Assembly (NCBI GenBank): GCA_050294475.1
Contig: JBNKOE010000013.1
Location: 372,001-436,000, forward strand
Origin: Thalassobellus sp050294475
GTDB taxonomy: Bacteria > Bacteroidota > Bacteroidia > Flavobacteriales > Flavobacteriaceae
Length of the DNA stretch: 64,000 nt
Direction of reading: 5' to 3'
Made by a program: the position numbers and the translations under genes. Positions 9,001 through 15,244 of this stretch are shown here, piece after piece. Positions within the stretch are counted from its first letter, which is position 1; the number at the start of each line of letters is the position of its first letter. Below the pieces are notes generated by a model. It saw nothing but the letters and a program-made list of their open reading frames with translations, was not told the origin of the DNA and did not search any database.

Positions 9001-9535
9001 CTTCAAGATATTCGCCATATTCTTTTAGTTTTTCAATGGGATAATCTCCAGAAATATTAATATTAAGTATTGGTATTTCTTCAGATATACTTAAATCGAA
9101 AATATTAGGCTCTACTTTGGCGCCATTAAAAGTTGGCCAATCTTCGCCAGAAGTTTCAGTATCTACTTCGTCTTTTACTTTTTGTCTTGCTGCTTCAACC
9201 GATATTTTTTCATCAAATTCTACAACAATAATAGAATAATCTTCTTGAGATGTTGAGGTTATCTCTACAACATTGCTAACAGTTTTTAGCTTGTCTTCAA
9301 TAGGATCTGTAATTAGCTTTTCAATATCTTCGGCAGTATTTCCAGGGTATATAGAACTTATGTATATTTTTGTTTCTTTTATTTCAGGAAAATTTTCTCT
9401 AGCCATACTAAAATAGGCTCCTGCACCAAGAAATAGGATTAAAACAATTAAAACATACATGGTTGTTTTATTATTAATTGCCCAAGATGATAATCCAAAT
9501 TCTTTATCTACTTGTTTTTTCTTTTTATTAGTCAT
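6008..9535 (-). CDS. RND-family efflux pump, inner-membrane permease
   Basis: A 1175-residue resistance-nodulation-division permease. It exports substrates from membrane or periplasm through the adaptor and TolC-like partners encoded just upstream, and is driven by the proton gradient. The layout is the RND duplication: TM1 at about 25-43, a periplasmic porter domain, TM2-6 from about 350, a second half starting near 600 (LISIGTFVLLIIAFMGFGAS), and a final TM bundle. Between the halves an extra hydrophobic stretch (IIFSVIGLFIFIIGGSY) is present. In TM4, GMLVDNGIVLVEN has D416 but Asn417 where AcrB has its second Asp; in TM10, GIVVNNGVVLLDY has Asn where AcrB has the relay Lys. So it is a divergent proton-relay type. 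Substrate is unknown. The ATG at 9533-9535 begins MTNKKKK, directly after the IVP element. Confidence 0.93.
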   Translation of the reverse strand: MTNKKKKQVDKEFGLSSWAINNKTTMYVLIVLILFLGAGAYFSMARENFPEIKETKIYISSIYPGNTAEDIEKLITDPIEDKLKTVSNVVEITSTSQEDYSIIVVEFDEKISVEAARQKVKDEVDTETSGEDWPTFNGAKVEPNIFDLSISEEIPILNINISGDYPIEKLKEYGEYLEDEIESLQEIKQVDIRGAQEKEVEVAVDIYKMMAAQVSFDDIINTISRENMTMSAGNLITSGQRRTIRILGEIENPKELENFVVKSERDNPIYLKDIAKVTFKEEDKTTYARDFGAPVVMLDVKKRAGKNMVAAAEQIDVIVKEAIAKVFPSDLKVTIANDQSSKTIGQVDDLVNNIIFGIILVVTVLMFFLGFKNALFVGFAIPMSMFMSLMILDMMGFTMNTMILFGLIMGLGMLVDNGIVLVENVYRLMSEEGLSRIEAAKKGISEIAYPIIISTATTVAAFVPLGLWPGVMGQFMIYFPKTLGVVLGSSLFVAIFFNSVMVSQFMTTEDKDMPLKQIIKISIIFSVIGLFIFIIGGSYRGLGTLMIVTVILLWVYRLFLRKWSNNFQNNSLPRWERLYERTLRFALSGKKPALISIGTFVLLIIAFMGFGASVGSQRTKVEFFPDNTPNQIIVYIEYPEGTDIEKTNAITKDIEQRVYKIINDPIYFDGDFNFLTESAVSQVGEGAGNPQTDGGSAAEMPHRGKITATMREYKFRNGANSNVLLKRVQEALKDIYPGVAISVEKDAVGPPAGYPINIELEGDDYSELINTAEKMREFINSKNIQGVDELKIDVNKSKPSMQVHVDRKKAGELGVTSGQVGQQLRNAVFGAKAGIYKEDGDDYDINVRFNKENRYNTSAIFNQKITFRDMASGQIKEIPVSAVAKQNNASGFSAIKHKDVKRVVTLYSALAPGFTDAGAIVSQIQNEMQGFTEKPDTVKIDYTGQIEEQNKQMAFLMGAFFTGLGLIFFILIFQFNSVSKPGIIMIAIFLSLIGVFGGIVITGSSFVIMMTMMGIISLAGIVVNNGVVLLDYTQLLIDRKKAEHHLDEEQYIENSELLEAIVKGGKARLRPVLLTAITTILGLIPLAIGLNINFFTLFSEFNPHIYMGGDNVIFWGPLAWTVIYGLLIATFLTLVVVPILFYLVTKFKMWLYKDRVATYQVAPQKEVFNMDKRLE

Positions 9536-9543
9536 TAGTTTTT

Positions 9544-9961
9544 AGTCTTTAGACGTTAGTGTTTTTTAAGTGTTTTTGAAGACCTGATATCATTTTTGAC
9601 AATTCTTCAAGGAGAAGTCTGTTTTTATAATCATCTTCATGACTTATATAATTTAATCTTTTTGCTATAGATGAACAGACTACACATTCTTTTATAGATC
9701 CATTAGAAATATTTAAAAACCTATTGAATTGAGAGTTAGTATCAGATGATCCTTCTGCAATATTTAGTGCAATAGAAGTTGATGCTCTTCTAAATTGTGA
9801 GCTTAAAGCATAATTTTCGTTTACAGGAAAATTATTTATCAATTCATAAGTGATATCAATAAAGTCTAGTGCTTTTTGATATACTTTTAAATCTTCGAAA
9901 CTGAATTTAATCTCTTTCATGATTGTAGTGTTAATTTTCTACAGACTAATGTCTAAAAGCT
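9544..9961 (-). mobile_element. IVP-type element bounded by inverted repeats
   Basis: The four-helix-bundle ORF lies between imperfect inverted repeats: 9544-9560 (AGTCTTTAGACGTTAGT) and the reverse complement of 9945-9961 (AGCTTTTAGACATTAGT), with 14 of 17 positions identical. The left repeat contains the ORF's stop codon; the right one begins at the stop codon of the adaptor gene. The pair would fold the transcript into a long stem presenting the ORF in its loop, as in intervening sequences of 23S rRNA. Mobility is inferred; no target-site duplication was identified. Confidence 0.4.
9549..9920 (-). CDS. Four-helix bundle protein (23S rRNA intervening-sequence protein family)
   Basis: A 123-residue all-helical protein. 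The sequence FEDLKVYQKALDFIDITYEL near the start and FRRASTSIALNIAEGSS in the middle are the hallmarks of the family first found inside 23S rRNA intervening sequences. Members form pentameric basic bundles; their role is not established, although a relative (Avd) acts in diversity-generating retroelements. Here the ORF interrupts an efflux operon, between adaptor and pump, and its C-terminal TNV-stop is encoded by the flanking inverted repeat. No reverse transcriptase or variable repeat is nearby, so a retroelement role is unlikely. Confidence 0.88.
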   Translation of the reverse strand: MKEIKFSFEDLKVYQKALDFIDITYELINNFPVNENYALSSQFRRASTSIALNIAEGSSDTNSQFNRFLNISNGSIKECVVCSSIAKRLNYISHEDDYKNRLLLEELSKMISGLQKHLKNTNV

Positions 9962-11129
9962 ATTTACTAATAAGAATTTTAACATTCTGTCCGTCTGTAA
10001 CACTACGAGCACCTTCATTAATAATTTCGTTACCATGTTCTAAACCAGAAAGCACTTCAATATAATCACCTTGAGTTTTACCTGTTGTTATAATATCTTT
10101 TTTAGCTTTTGCAGTTTCGCCTGTTTTATTAGCTATGGTAAAAACATATTGTTCTCCCTCTGCATTTTCTGAAATAATACTTTGAGGAATTAATATGGCT
10201 TTATCGTTTGTATAATCGTTAATTTTTAATTTTGCAGTTAAATTTGGCTTTATAGATTGATCTTTATTTGAAACCGCAACTTCTATTTTAAAAGATCTGT
10301 TTGCTGGATTAATAAAGTTCCCTGCTTGACGAATTTTAGCATCCATAGCTTTTCCAAGAATAGGGAATTCTATCTGTACATCTTTACCTGCCTTAATAGT
10401 TGAGATATAACGTTCTGGAACTTCGGTTTCAATATACATGTTTTCTAGGTTTACGATTCTGAATAGTTGTGATTGACCAGGAGCTACAACACTTCCTTGT
10501 TCTGTTATAACATCATCAATAGTTCCAGAGAAAGGCGCTTTAACAACTGTTTTTGCTACTTGTTGTTTTGCTTGATTCACAGCTTGCTGTTGTGCTTCGT
10601 ATGAAGATTTAGCTTGTAAATATTGAATTTCACTACCTATTTTTTGATCCCAAAGACGTTTTTGACGTTCAAAAGTGGTTTTTGCTAAATCTGCTTGAAT
10701 TTGTAATTGAGCTACTTGTTGGTTTAATCCACCATCATCAATTTTGGCTAATATTTGTCCTTTAGAAACTTTTTGTCCTTCTTTTACAAAAACACGAGTT
10801 AGTGTTCCAGAATATTCTGGAAAAATAACAAGGTTTTGTTTGGTGCTTACACTTCCTTGAAGTTCTACATAATGATTGAAAGTAGATTCTTTTACTTTAA
10901 AAGTTGTAATTAAAGGAACTCTTTCTTGTGGGGCTAATTCTTTAATTTTTGCCTGAAGTTGTTTTAGTTGTGCAGCAATGGCTTGTTGCTCTATATCTAA
11001 AGCGGTTTTTCTTTCTCTAATTTTTTCTAAATTATTAGTTGCAATAATATCTTCAACAGATTTTTTCTTATCTCCTCCGCAAGAAGTTAAAAGAAGGGTT
11101 ATTAGTAAGAGTGAATATATTTTTTTCAT
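9960..11129 (-). CDS. RND efflux periplasmic adaptor (membrane fusion protein), lipoprotein
   Basis: A 389-residue adaptor that bridges the RND pump and the TolC-like channel. It starts with a lipoprotein signal (LLLITLLLTSCGG, lipid-anchored Cys at about 17). An N-terminal coiled coil (EKIRERKTALDIEQQAIAAQ) follows. The lipoyl-like half-motifs are VFVKEGQKVSKGQILAKIDD and VVKAPFSGTIDDVITEQGSV, separated by an alpha-helical hairpin rich in Gln and Ala. The beta-barrel and membrane-proximal domains follow to the end. Its start region shares a 17-nt identical sequence with that of the tolC gene. Gene order tolC-adaptor-(IVP)-pump on one strand marks one operon. Confidence 0.93.
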   Translation of the reverse strand: MKKIYSLLLITLLLTSCGGDKKKSVEDIIATNNLEKIRERKTALDIEQQAIAAQLKQLQAKIKELAPQERVPLITTFKVKESTFNHYVELQGSVSTKQNLVIFPEYSGTLTRVFVKEGQKVSKGQILAKIDDGGLNQQVAQLQIQADLAKTTFERQKRLWDQKIGSEIQYLQAKSSYEAQQQAVNQAKQQVAKTVVKAPFSGTIDDVITEQGSVVAPGQSQLFRIVNLENMYIETEVPERYISTIKAGKDVQIEFPILGKAMDAKIRQAGNFINPANRSFKIEVAVSNKDQSIKPNLTAKLKINDYTNDKAILIPQSIISENAEGEQYVFTIANKTGETAKAKKDIITTGKTQGDYIEVLSGLEHGNEIINEGARSVTDGQNVKILISK

Positions 11130-11142
11130 TTTATGATTGATT

Positions 11143-12477
11143 TTATTGGTTGTTTATTGTGTTTAATACCGTTTCTAGTTCTGCTTTTTTATTTATAACG
11201 TCAAGCATGGCTTGAAGAAATTCTTGTTGCGAACTATATAATTGTGTTTGTGCTTGTCTTAATTCAAAACTTGTAGCAATACCTTCAAAAAATTTGGTTT
11301 GATTTTTAGCTTCTATACGTTCTGCTAGGTTTAGGTTTTGTTTTTTGTTATCGTAATCTTCAATAGCAAATTGGTAATCGCTTTTTGCTGATGCTATTTG
11401 TAATTTTAATTTTTGTTCGGTTTCAGTTAAATCTTCTTTTGCTTTTTCAAGATTTATTTTAGCTCGTTGTGTGGCAGCACTTCGTCCTAAAGAACTAAAA
11501 ATAGGAATGTTCAAACTAACACCTAATAAAGATGAACCAAACCATTTTTGGTCTTTACTTATGAAGTCGAAATTATTACTATAACCAGAGTAAGCACCAT
11601 TTACAAAGCCTTTTAATGTTGGTAATGCTTTGCTTTTTTCTAACTTTAAAAGTAGCTCCTTAGATTTTTTATCGTTTTTAGCTATTTTAAAATCGATGTT
11701 ATTATCAATATTGTCTTTGGTTTCTAGTAGTTCTAAATTAATATTTTGAGCGGTTAAACTTTCTAAATTATCAGTTAGAATAGTAGTAGTGTTTATATCA
11801 GATCCTAATGTAATATTTAACATTTGATATGCTAGTTTTTTTAAACGAGATGTATTGTTTAAAGTACTTTCAATACCAGATAAAGTAATTTGTAGTTGTT
11901 CTACACTTTCTTCATCACCCAATCCATTCTCATAAATTTTAGTAGTTTCGTTAAGATTCTTTTTCAGTACATCAATATTTCGTTCTAAAATTTTCACACT
12001 TTCTTCAGCAAGAAGTACATTTCCGTAAGCGTTGATAACCGCTTTTCTAACCTCTAAATCTGTTTTTTCTTTAGCGTTTTTAGATATTTCTAAATACACT
12101 TTTGCAGATTGTAAACCTACTATGTAAGAGCCATCAAATAGTTTTTGGCTTAGCGTTGCGGTGGCAGTTATAGACTGTGGTTTTCCTAAAATAAATTCTT
12201 CGTCAATGCCATCGTTATTAAAATCAACAGGAATAATTTGCTGCTTCAAAAAATTTTGATAATCCACAGATGCACTTATTTGCGGTAGTCCTGTAGCTGT
12301 GGTTTCCCATTTTTGTTTTTTTGCAGCATCGATATCTCGCGATGCATTTTTAGCCGTTCTGTTGTTTTCTAAAGCATAATCAATAGCTTCTTTTAAGCTT
12401 AAACTTAGAGTGGTTTCTTGAGAAAACCCTTTGAATATAATTAGTAAACTAAAAATTAAAATTAGTTTGTTCTTCAT
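11143..12477 (-). CDS. TolC-family outer-membrane efflux protein
   Basis: A 444-residue TolC-like channel with a signal peptide (residues 1-19, LILIFSLLIIFKGFSQ). The mature protein opens with LSLKEAIDYALENNRTAKN, the typical start of the first TolC repeat. Long amphipathic helices rich in Ala, Lys and Gln appear twice (about 150-215 and 340-430), matching the two-fold repeat that forms the periplasmic tunnel. It is the outer-membrane part of the tripartite pump encoded here. It starts 1 nt after the tetR stop codon, so the two are cotranscribed and possibly translationally coupled. Confidence 0.92.
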   Translation of the reverse strand: MKNKLILIFSLLIIFKGFSQETTLSLSLKEAIDYALENNRTAKNASRDIDAAKKQKWETTATGLPQISASVDYQNFLKQQIIPVDFNNDGIDEEFILGKPQSITATATLSQKLFDGSYIVGLQSAKVYLEISKNAKEKTDLEVRKAVINAYGNVLLAEESVKILERNIDVLKKNLNETTKIYENGLGDEESVEQLQITLSGIESTLNNTSRLKKLAYQMLNITLGSDINTTTILTDNLESLTAQNINLELLETKDNIDNNIDFKIAKNDKKSKELLLKLEKSKALPTLKGFVNGAYSGYSNNFDFISKDQKWFGSSLLGVSLNIPIFSSLGRSAATQRAKINLEKAKEDLTETEQKLKLQIASAKSDYQFAIEDYDNKKQNLNLAERIEAKNQTKFFEGIATSFELRQAQTQLYSSQQEFLQAMLDVINKKAELETVLNTINNQ

Positions 12478-12478
12478 T

Positions 12479-13084
12479 TTATGATTGATTTGATGTTATA
12501 AATTTATTTAATATTGATAGTCCTTTTTCTGTAACAATGGCTCTTAAATGGTATTCTAGGTAGCTTTCCATAAGATAATCCATAGTAAATAATTTTTGCG
12601 GAAAAATAGTTTCGTCTTTAATTCCTGTCATACCATTAAAATACATTCTAGAAATAAATTCAACGTCTATATTTGTTCTAAATAATCCAGTGTCTACGCC
12701 TTTTTGAAGACTTGCTTTTACACAATCTTGCATTTTATCAAATTGCTTAAATTTTAAGACATCGTATATTTGAGGGTAGTACTTTCTTAATTGATATTGA
12801 GGAGACGTTTTTTCGTTTTTTAAATGCTGCATCACAAACATTTTTATATCATAAAGTTCCTCAATAGGGTTTACTGAGGTATTACAAATACCATCAATAC
12901 CTTCGCAGATATTCTCAAAAACTTCAAAAGTTACAGCTTCAATAAGTTTTGTTTTATTAGCAAAATGCACATATATTGTTTTTTTAGACATGCCAAGTTC
13001 TGTAGCAATATCATCCATTGTAACACTTTTAAAACCTAGTGTTAAAAACATTTCAGCTGCTTTATGTATTATTTTTTCTCTCAT
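12479..13084 (-). CDS. TetR/AcrR-family transcriptional regulator of the efflux operon
   Basis: A 201-residue repressor-type regulator. The N-terminal HTH is clear: AAEMFLTLGFKSVTMDDIA followed by LGMSKKTIYVHFANKTKLIE (residues about 8-50). The remainder is a helical ligand-binding domain without recognisable specificity. It is the first gene of tetR-tolC-adaptor-pump. A 10+10 bp perfect inverted repeat directly upstream of its -7 box is the obvious operator, so it probably represses its own operon and is released by a pump substrate (inference). The ATG at 13082-13084 leaves a very short leader, about 10 nt after the -7 box. Confidence 0.92.
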   Translation of the reverse strand: MREKIIHKAAEMFLTLGFKSVTMDDIATELGMSKKTIYVHFANKTKLIEAVTFEVFENICEGIDGICNTSVNPIEELYDIKMFVMQHLKNEKTSPQYQLRKYYPQIYDVLKFKQFDKMQDCVKASLQKGVDTGLFRTNIDVEFISRMYFNGMTGIKDETIFPQKLFTMDYLMESYLEYHLRAIVTEKGLSILNKFITSNQS

Positions 13085-13094
13085 AATTCGGGGG

Positions 13095-13102
13095 CAAATC
13101 TA
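13095..13102 (-). promoter_or_regulatory. -7 box of the tetR efflux operon
   Basis: Minus-strand TAGATTTG, a perfect TAnnTTTG, 10 nt before the tetR ATG, which implies an almost leaderless transcript. Confidence 0.55.
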
Positions 13103-13106
13103 CAAC

Positions 13107-13136
13107 AGGAAACTTTAAAAACCTAAAAAGTTTCCT
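13107..13136. promoter_or_regulatory. Probable TetR operator
   Basis: Perfect inverted repeat AGGAAACTTT (13107-13116) and AAAGTTTCCT (13127-13136) with a 10-nt spacer. It sits just upstream of the -7 box, where a bound repressor would cover the -33 region. The location between divergent tetR and the polyprenyl synthase gene fits autoregulation of the efflux operon. Confidence 0.75.
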
Positions 13137-13209
13137 AAGTTTTATAATTTTTTAACACTAAATCAACTTTAAAGCTTTTTAATACCACTAATTGCTTTAT
13201 TTTTACAAC

Positions 13210-14184
13210 ATGCTTTCAATAGAAAAATACCAACAGGTTTTTGTTCAATATTTAGAAAAATATTCAACTGTTAAAGAACCACAAACGTTATATTATCCTG
13301 TTCAATATATATTGAATTTAGGAGGTAAAAGGTTACGTCCTGTATTAACTTTAATGACTTCAGAAATTTTTAATAAAGATTACAAACAAGCTTTAAATGC
13401 TGCTTTAAGTATCGAAGTGTTTCATAATTTCTCGTTGGTACATGATGATATTATGGATGACGCACCTTTACGAAGAGGGCAAGCAACCGTTCATGAAAAA
13501 TGGGATGTAAATACTGGAATTCTTTCTGGTGATGCCATGTTAATTATGGCGTATCAATTATTTGAAAACTACGAACCCAATACATTTCAAGCTTTAGCTA
13601 AATTATTTAGCAAAACAGCTTTAGAGGTTTGTGAAGGACAGCAATATGACGTTGATTTTGAAACTAGAAACGATGTTACGATTGCTGAATATTTAAAAAT
13701 GATTGAATACAAAACAGCTGTTTTGGTTGGAGCTGCTATGCAAATGGGAGCTATTGTTGCGAATGCTTCAGAAGAAGATCAAAATAATATTTATCAGTTT
13801 GGAAAAAACTTGGGTATTGCATTTCAATTACAAGATGATTATTTAGATGCTTTTGGTGATCCAAAAACGTTTGGAAAACAAGTAGGTGGTGATATTATTG
13901 AAAACAAAAAAACGTATTTATACATTAAAGCTTTAGAGTTTTCAAATGATAGTGATAAGGTTGAATTACAACAACTTTTTTCATCAAACCCAGAAGATAT
14001 TGCTACAAAAGTAGAAGTAGTTAAACAATATTTTTTATCATCGGGTTCTGCTGAAGCTACTAAAAAAGCTATTCAGCATTATACAGAAAAGGCTTATACA
14101 GTTTTGGAGAGTATTAATATTTCTGATGATAAAAAGAAATTATTAAAAGATTTTGGCAATAGTTTAATGAATAGAACTGTTTAA
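13210..14184 (+). CDS. Polyprenyl (isoprenyl) diphosphate synthase
   Basis: A 324-residue trans-prenyltransferase that condenses isopentenyl diphosphate onto allylic diphosphates. The first aspartate-rich motif is DDIMD at 79-83, followed by the RRG loop; the second is DDYLD at 209-213. GGKRLRP (38-44) binds diphosphate. The product chain length cannot be read with certainty; in this group it is usually the octaprenyl/heptaprenyl menaquinone side chain or a shorter farnesyl/geranylgeranyl chain. The frame is open from a TTG at 13192, but the ATG at 13210 is preferred because MLSIEKYQQVF is the usual start. It overlaps the next gene by one base (TAATG). Confidence 0.93.
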   Translation: MLSIEKYQQVFVQYLEKYSTVKEPQTLYYPVQYILNLGGKRLRPVLTLMTSEIFNKDYKQALNAALSIEVFHNFSLVHDDIMDDAPLRRGQATVHEKWDVNTGILSGDAMLIMAYQLFENYEPNTFQALAKLFSKTALEVCEGQQYDVDFETRNDVTIAEYLKMIEYKTAVLVGAAMQMGAIVANASEEDQNNIYQFGKNLGIAFQLQDDYLDAFGDPKTFGKQVGGDIIENKKTYLYIKALEFSNDSDKVELQQLFSSNPEDIATKVEVVKQYFLSSGSAEATKKAIQHYTEKAYTVLESINISDDKKKLLKDFGNSLMNRTV

Positions 14185-14534
14185 TGCAATTACCAACATC
14201 CTTCGAGAATTTAATTGAAGAAGCCAATCAATTAGATTTGTACAAAAAGCTTATAAAACAATTAAATAAAGACTTTTTATTGGCTAATATCGATTTAGAT
14301 TTTCATGAAGAAATATTTCCTTCTAGTTTAAAATTGATACTTCATGAAACTGTTTATAAACTCATACAAGAAAAATTCACTGAGTATTTAAACTTACTTT
14401 ATATTATTGATGTTCCTGAAAAACAGGTAAAAGCATTAGATGGTAATGATATATTAAAACTATCAGAACAAGTATCGTTTTTAATATTAAAACGTGAATG
14501 GCAAAAGGTTTGGTTTAGAAATAAATATTCTTGA
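14184..14534 (+). CDS. Conserved small protein coupled to polyprenyl synthase
   Basis: A 116-residue soluble, mostly helical protein (LIEEANQLDLYKKLIKQLNK at the start). It shares the TAATG overlap with the preceding synthase gene, so the two are translationally coupled. I recognise no domain or catalytic motif. The C-terminus is basic and aromatic (LILKREWQKVWFRNKYS). A role linked to prenyl synthesis is only a guess from the coupling. Confidence 0.75.
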   Translation: MQLPTSFENLIEEANQLDLYKKLIKQLNKDFLLANIDLDFHEEIFPSSLKLILHETVYKLIQEKFTEYLNLLYIIDVPEKQVKALDGNDILKLSEQVSFLILKREWQKVWFRNKYS

Positions 14535-14557
14535 TAAATTTTAAGGACATTTATAGA

Positions 14558-15088
14558 CTAAAAATAAAACCTTATAAAAGGTGCCCAAGGATCAAAATAA
14601 ATACTTTTTTCGTTGTCATATAAAATATCATACCTAATACCTAAAGTAATATTTCCTTGTCTGTAACCTGCTCCAATAAATAAAGCTGGAATCCAATAAT
14701 TATCGTCTTCAATATTTAAGTTAACATTATAACGTCTATTAACATTTAATTGTTCAAATTCTGCCGATAGTTGAATTTCATTAATAATATTAACAAGTCC
14801 AATAATACTACCGCCTAAAATAGTCGATTTGTATATGCTTTTTTGGTTATTAAAAGTTGTATTTAGTCCAAAACCAAGCGCTACTGTTTTATCAAATTCA
14901 TAAATAGCACTTGGAGCAATAGTTGCACTAAAAAAATTATTACTAAAATTTAATCCAAAGCCACCGCCAAAACGTACATCATTCCAGAAATTATTTGTTT
15001 TTTCTTGAGCATTTAATAAAAGAGAAAAACACATAAAATTTAAAAAAATTAATAGCTTTATTTTATTGATTGTAGAAATTATGGGCAT
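14558..15088 (-). CDS. Predicted outer-membrane beta-barrel protein
   Basis: About 176 residues. A signal peptide (INKIKLLIFLNFMCFSLLLNA, cleaved before QEK) is followed by alternating hydrophobic and polar strands (FGGGFGLNFSNNFFSATIAPS; LGFGLNTTFNN) ending in an aromatic residue (FIRFYF), the pattern of an eight-stranded barrel. The frame is open upstream to a GTG at 15125-15127, with ATGs at 15103 and 15088; the last gives the best signal-peptide length. It faces the polyprenyl synthase pair convergently; no clear terminator lies between them. Function unknown. Confidence 0.75.
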   Translation of the reverse strand: MPIISTINKIKLLIFLNFMCFSLLLNAQEKTNNFWNDVRFGGGFGLNFSNNFFSATIAPSAIYEFDKTVALGFGLNTTFNNQKSIYKSTILGGSIIGLVNIINEIQLSAEFEQLNVNRRYNVNLNIEDDNYWIPALFIGAGYRQGNITLGIRYDILYDNEKSIYFDPWAPFIRFYF

Positions 15089-15197
15089 AAATTTATAATT
15101 CATTAAAAAATTAACATTAAAAATCACTTATTAATGATAACAATTCTTGTTATCTTATAAATATAATAAAAGAAACCACTGTTTTTGCTAAAAGTTG

Positions 15198-15205
15198 TAT
15201 TTTTG
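15198..15205 (+). promoter_or_regulatory. sucA -7 box
   Basis: TATTTTTG matches TAnnTTTG exactly and lies 39 nt before the sucA ATG. No TTG at the standard -33 spacing. Confidence 0.5.
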
Positions 15206-15244
15206 ACCCCAAATTTGACTAAACGATAGTGAATTATAATAATA

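Noticed and set aside
9549..9920. A diversity-generating retroelement accessory gene (avd-like)
   Set aside because: No reverse transcriptase, template repeat or variable repeat is present in the window.
13192..13209. Upstream extension of the polyprenyl synthase from a TTG
   Set aside because: The ATG at 13210 matches the family's start, and the extension is hydrophobic noise.
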